DNA from: JBBWZH01 sp035544115
Lineage (GTDB): Bacteria > Actinomycetota > Actinomycetes > Mycobacteriales > CADCTP01
Direction of reading: 5' to 3'
Length of the DNA stretch: 64,000 bases
Assembly (NCBI GenBank): GCA_963714145.1
Contig: OY970235.1
Span: forward strand, 1,984,001-2,048,000
Of the stretch, positions 61,921 to 64,000 are shown piece after piece. The notes beneath the pieces are model-generated. The model did not search any database. It saw only the letters and a program-made list of their open reading frames with translations, and was not told the origin of the DNA. The position numbers and the translations under genes are program-made. The number at the start of each line of letters is the position of its first letter. Position 1 is the stretch's first letter.

Positions 61921-61980
61921 CCGGCGGTGGCGTCCAGCCGGCACCGGCGTCCAGCCGGCGGTGGCGTTGAGCCGGCGGCG
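61921..61980. repeat. GC-rich short repeats (GTCCAGCCGGC units)
   Basis: Between the SDR and alcohol dehydrogenase genes the units GTCCAGCCGGC and GTTGAGCCGGC occur about three times with GGCG spacers. No coding sequence is seen in this 144-base gap. It may be slippage-prone spacer DNA. Confidence 0.45.
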
Positions 61981-62025
61981 CGGCGGTAGTCCCGGCACGG
62001 CGGCGGCCGGCGGTGCTCCGGGCCG

Positions 62026-63075
62026 TCATCGCGGCACGACGACGGCCCGGCCGTGGATGGTCCCCGCGCGCAGCCGGTGCACCGCCTCGCCGGCCCGGGC
62101 CGGCGGGAAGGTCTCGACCTCCACCCGCAGCGCCCCGCCGCGGGCCAGCTCCAGCACCTGCTCGAGCTCCGGCCGGCTGCCCCAGAACGGCAGCGCGGCC
62201 CGTACCCCGACCGGCAGCTTCGGCGTGCCCTTCGCCAGCAGCAGCTGGCCGCCGCCGCTGCCGACGATGACCAGGTCGCCGCCCGGCCGCAGCACGCTGG
62301 CGGCCAGGTCGACGGTCCCGGGCGCGCCGACCAGGTCCAGGACGGCATCGACCCCGGCACCGCCGGTCGCGGCGCGGACCCCGGCGGCGCCGGCCGCGGC
62401 GGGCACGGTGAGCTGCGCGCCGCAGCGTTGCGCCAGCTCGAGCGCCGGCGCGCGGGCATCGACCGCCAGCACCGTGCTGGCCGTGACCGCGCGGAGCAGC
62501 TGGATGGCCAGGTGGCCCAGCCCGCCGACGCCGACGACCGCGACCACCGGATCGGCTGGCAGCCGCGGCGCGATCAGCCGTACCGCCTGGTAGGAGGTCA
62601 GCCCGGCGTCGGTGAGCGGTGCTGCCTGGACCGGGTCGAGGCCGGCCAGCGGCAGCAGTTGGCGTTCGTGCGGGACCAGCACCGCGTCGGCGATGCCGCC
62701 GTCCCGGCCCAATCCGGCCCCGGCGTAGCCGAGCCGGTCGCGGTGCAGGCAGTAGTTCTCGCTGCCGGCCCGGCAGCGCGGGCAGCCGCCGCACCCCCAC
62801 GGCCCGTACACGGCCACCGGGTCGCCCACCCGCACCGTCTCGACGTCGTCGCCGACCAGCGTCGCCGTGCCGGCGATCTCGTGCCCGAGCGTGAACGGCA
62901 TCGCCGCGGCCAGCGCCGGGGTCGGGGCGTCGATCACGTGCAGGTCGGACTGGCACAGGCCGGCCGCCGCGACGCCCACCAGCACCTCCCGGCCGCGGGG
63001 GGCCGGCAGCTCGACCGGCTCGAGCCGGGCCGGTCCGCCCGGCCGCGAGATCCGCAGCCCGCGCGCTCGCAGCAC
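62026..63075 (-). CDS. zinc-type alcohol dehydrogenase
   Basis: A 349-residue medium-chain dehydrogenase with GTG start (AGGAGG nine bases upstream). Catalytic zinc ligands: Cys in GLCQSDLHV and GHE in TLGHEIAGTA. The four structural zinc cysteines are in GCGGCPRCRAGSENYC. Rossmann motif VVGVGGLGHLAIQLL. Related to 6-hydroxycyclohex-1-ene-1-carbonyl-CoA dehydrogenase-like enzymes among others. An operator-like palindrome lies 23 bases upstream of the start and resembles the one before the hydratase gene. Confidence 0.87.
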   Translation of the reverse strand: MLRARGLRISRPGGPARLEPVELPAPRGREVLVGVAAAGLCQSDLHVIDAPTPALAAAMPFTLGHEIAGTATLVGDDVETVRVGDPVAVYGPWGCGGCPRCRAGSENYCLHRDRLGYAGAGLGRDGGIADAVLVPHERQLLPLAGLDPVQAAPLTDAGLTSYQAVRLIAPRLPADPVVAVVGVGGLGHLAIQLLRAVTASTVLAVDARAPALELAQRCGAQLTVPAAAGAAGVRAATGGAGVDAVLDLVGAPGTVDLAASVLRPGGDLVIVGSGGGQLLLAKGTPKLPVGVRAALPFWGSRPELEQVLELARGGALRVEVETFPPARAGEAVHRLRAGTIHGRAVVVPR

Positions 63076-63097
63076 CGCGACCGGCCTCCTCGATTTG

Positions 63098-63111
63098 AAC
63101 CGACTTCAGTT
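63098..63111. promoter_or_regulatory. operator-like site AACCGACTTCAGTT upstream of the dehydrogenase
   Basis: The 14-base sequence is an imperfect palindrome (five of seven pairs). It has the half site TTCAGTT, which also occurs in the site at 63286-63297 before the divergent hydratase gene. Shared sites at both divergent genes suggest one regulator. It was found by eye. Confidence 0.4.
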
Positions 63112-63252
63112 ATAGCGGCCGGCCGTGGACCGGCGCAACGCGGCGGGCCATCCGGGACCAGCCGGGCCGACCCGGGCCGCCGGCCGGCCGCCCCGACCGC
63201 AGCCGCCCAGGTCACCGGGCCTGCCGGTGGCCCGGTCGGCAGGCCTGCCGGG

Positions 63253-63282
63253 TTGACACCCCGCAGTCCGGCACCCTATACA
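63253..63282 (+). promoter_or_regulatory. predicted sigma70-type promoter of the enoyl-CoA hydratase gene
   Basis: TTGACA at 63253-63258 and TATACA at 63277-63282 are separated by 18 bases, close to the housekeeping consensus. The start of transcription would fall in or next to the palindrome at 63286-63297. The start codon is at 63318. Confidence 0.6.
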
Positions 63283-63285
63283 TGT

Positions 63286-63297
63286 ACTGAATTCAGT
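63286..63297. promoter_or_regulatory. perfect 12-bp palindrome ACTGAATTCAGT over the predicted transcription start
   Basis: A perfect palindrome, extended on one side to TTCAGTT, lies four bases downstream of the predicted -10. A repressor bound here would block the hydratase promoter. TetR- and MarR-type regulators of fatty acid and aromatic degradation bind such sites; no regulator gene is in the window. Confidence 0.5.
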
Positions 63298-63317
63298 TCA
63301 ATTGAAGGGACCCGCAG

Positions 63318-64000
63318 ATGGCCGTGGCAGACGACATCCAGTTCGAGCGGGACAAGGACGTCGCCCGGGTGTGGCTCAACCGCCCCTGGAAGAAGAACTG
63401 CGTGACCGTCGCGATCCTGCAGCGGCTGGACGAGATCGTCACCGAGGTCGACGCGGATCCCGAGCTGCGCGTGCTGGTGCTGCGCGGCCGCGGCGGCACC
63501 TTCTGCTCCGGCTTCGACCTGGACGACCTGAAGGCCGACTACATCGGCAGCACGGTCGCGTACGAGGTGGCCGAGCTGTCGGCCAGGATCTGCGACAACC
63601 TCTACCGGATGAAGACGCCCTCGGTGTCGGTCGTCGAGGGGTACGCGACCGCCGGCGGCTTCGAGCTGATGATCTCCACCGACTTCGCCATCGCCGCCGC
63701 CGACGCCCGGATCGGCGACTTCCACATGCGGCGGGCCCTGTTCGGCGGCGCCGGCCCGATCTACCGGGTGCCGCGGATGATCGGCATCCGCAAGACCAAG
63801 GAGCTGATGCTCACCGGGAAGCTGCTGTCCGGTACCGAGGCGGCGGCCTGGAACCTGATCAACGCCAGCGCGCCGGCCGACGAGCTGGACCTGGTGGTGG
63901 AGGAGTTCATCGGCCAGCTCACCGACAAGAGCCCGTTCCAGATGAACATCACCAAGTCGGCGATCGACCGCAGCCTGGACGCCGACACCGAGTCGCTGAT
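63318..64000 (+). CDS. enoyl-CoA hydratase/isomerase family protein (3' end beyond window)
   Basis: 227 residues are visible, starting MAVADDIQFERDKDVARVWLNRPWKKN (GAAGGGA upstream of the ATG). Crotonase motifs: LVLRGRGGTFCSGFDLDDL (first oxyanion loop) and VVEGYATAGGFELMISTDFAIAAADARIG (second). Acidic catalytic positions lie in the DFHMRRALFGGAGPIYRVPRMIG region. This family hydrates or hydrolyses ring or chain acyl-CoAs. With the divergent dehydrogenase and SDR it suggests an alicyclic or aromatic acyl-CoA pathway, an inference from context. Confidence 0.85.
   Translation, partial: MAVADDIQFERDKDVARVWLNRPWKKNCVTVAILQRLDEIVTEVDADPELRVLVLRGRGGTFCSGFDLDDLKADYIGSTVAYEVAELSARICDNLYRMKTPSVSVVEGYATAGGFELMISTDFAIAAADARIGDFHMRRALFGGAGPIYRVPRMIGIRKTKELMLTGKLLSGTEAAAWNLINASAPADELDLVVEEFIGQLTDKSPFQMNITKSAIDRSLDADTESL

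Noticed and set aside
59069..62956. Very long minus-strand open frame opposite the AfsR-type gene
   Set aside because: It has no domain pattern, runs antisense through three well-supported genes, and is typical of GC-rich shadow frames.

Overview
The window is high-GC actinomycete DNA: GTG starts are common, genes pack into operons with 1-8 base overlaps, and many signal-transduction genes and an AfsR-type regulator are present. The style suggests Micromonosporaceae (Actinoplanes-like), which is inference. No rRNA, tRNA, CRISPR array or phage module was seen.

Layout. 1-3.8 kb: the tail of a methyltransferase, two secreted proteins, a decayed VOC gene and a complete IS5-like element. 3.8-6.5 kb: a DUF308 membrane protein divergent from a NarL/LuxR-type two-component system, whose regulator runs into an IS3 remnant. 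6.5-17.2 kb: a catabolic island. A molybdenum hydroxylase (FAD, FeS and a Mo subunit split by an in-frame TGA) lies with an EthD protein, MoxR ATPase, VWA protein and amidohydrolase. Divergent to it are a GntR regulator, a UPF0261/TIM-barrel pair and a cupin. 17.3-25.7 kb: a peptide/nickel-type ABC transporter operon ending in an OmpR regulator, with the histidine kinase divergent at the other end. 25.9-29.6 kb: FtsH, a VOC protein, a conserved hypothetical protein and a DinB-like protein.

29.7-36.2 kb holds the most interesting region. It is a compact RiPP-like cassette: prolyl oligopeptidase, an 18-residue peptide with a near-perfect ribosome binding site, a strong terminator hairpin, a microcin C MccB-like ThiF/E1 enzyme with a leader-binding N-terminus, and an MFS exporter (frameshifted here). 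A CapA-type metallophosphatase is divergent. Just beyond is an auxiliary-type tryptophanyl-tRNA synthetase with a WWW leader peptide and an attenuator.

37.6-49.9 kb: a dipeptidase, an ECF sigma/zinc anti-sigma pair, a FIST sensor protein, a three-gene phosphorelay and MalQ. 50-57.2 kb: a frameshifted MetX-like hydrolase, an aldo/keto reductase, a HEAT-repeat protein and an ABC exporter pair broken by four single-base insertions and a stop. 57.3-64 kb: a secreted lectin-like protein, an AfsR-type regulator, and an SDR, a zinc alcohol dehydrogenase and an enoyl-CoA hydratase. The last two share operator-like palindromes.
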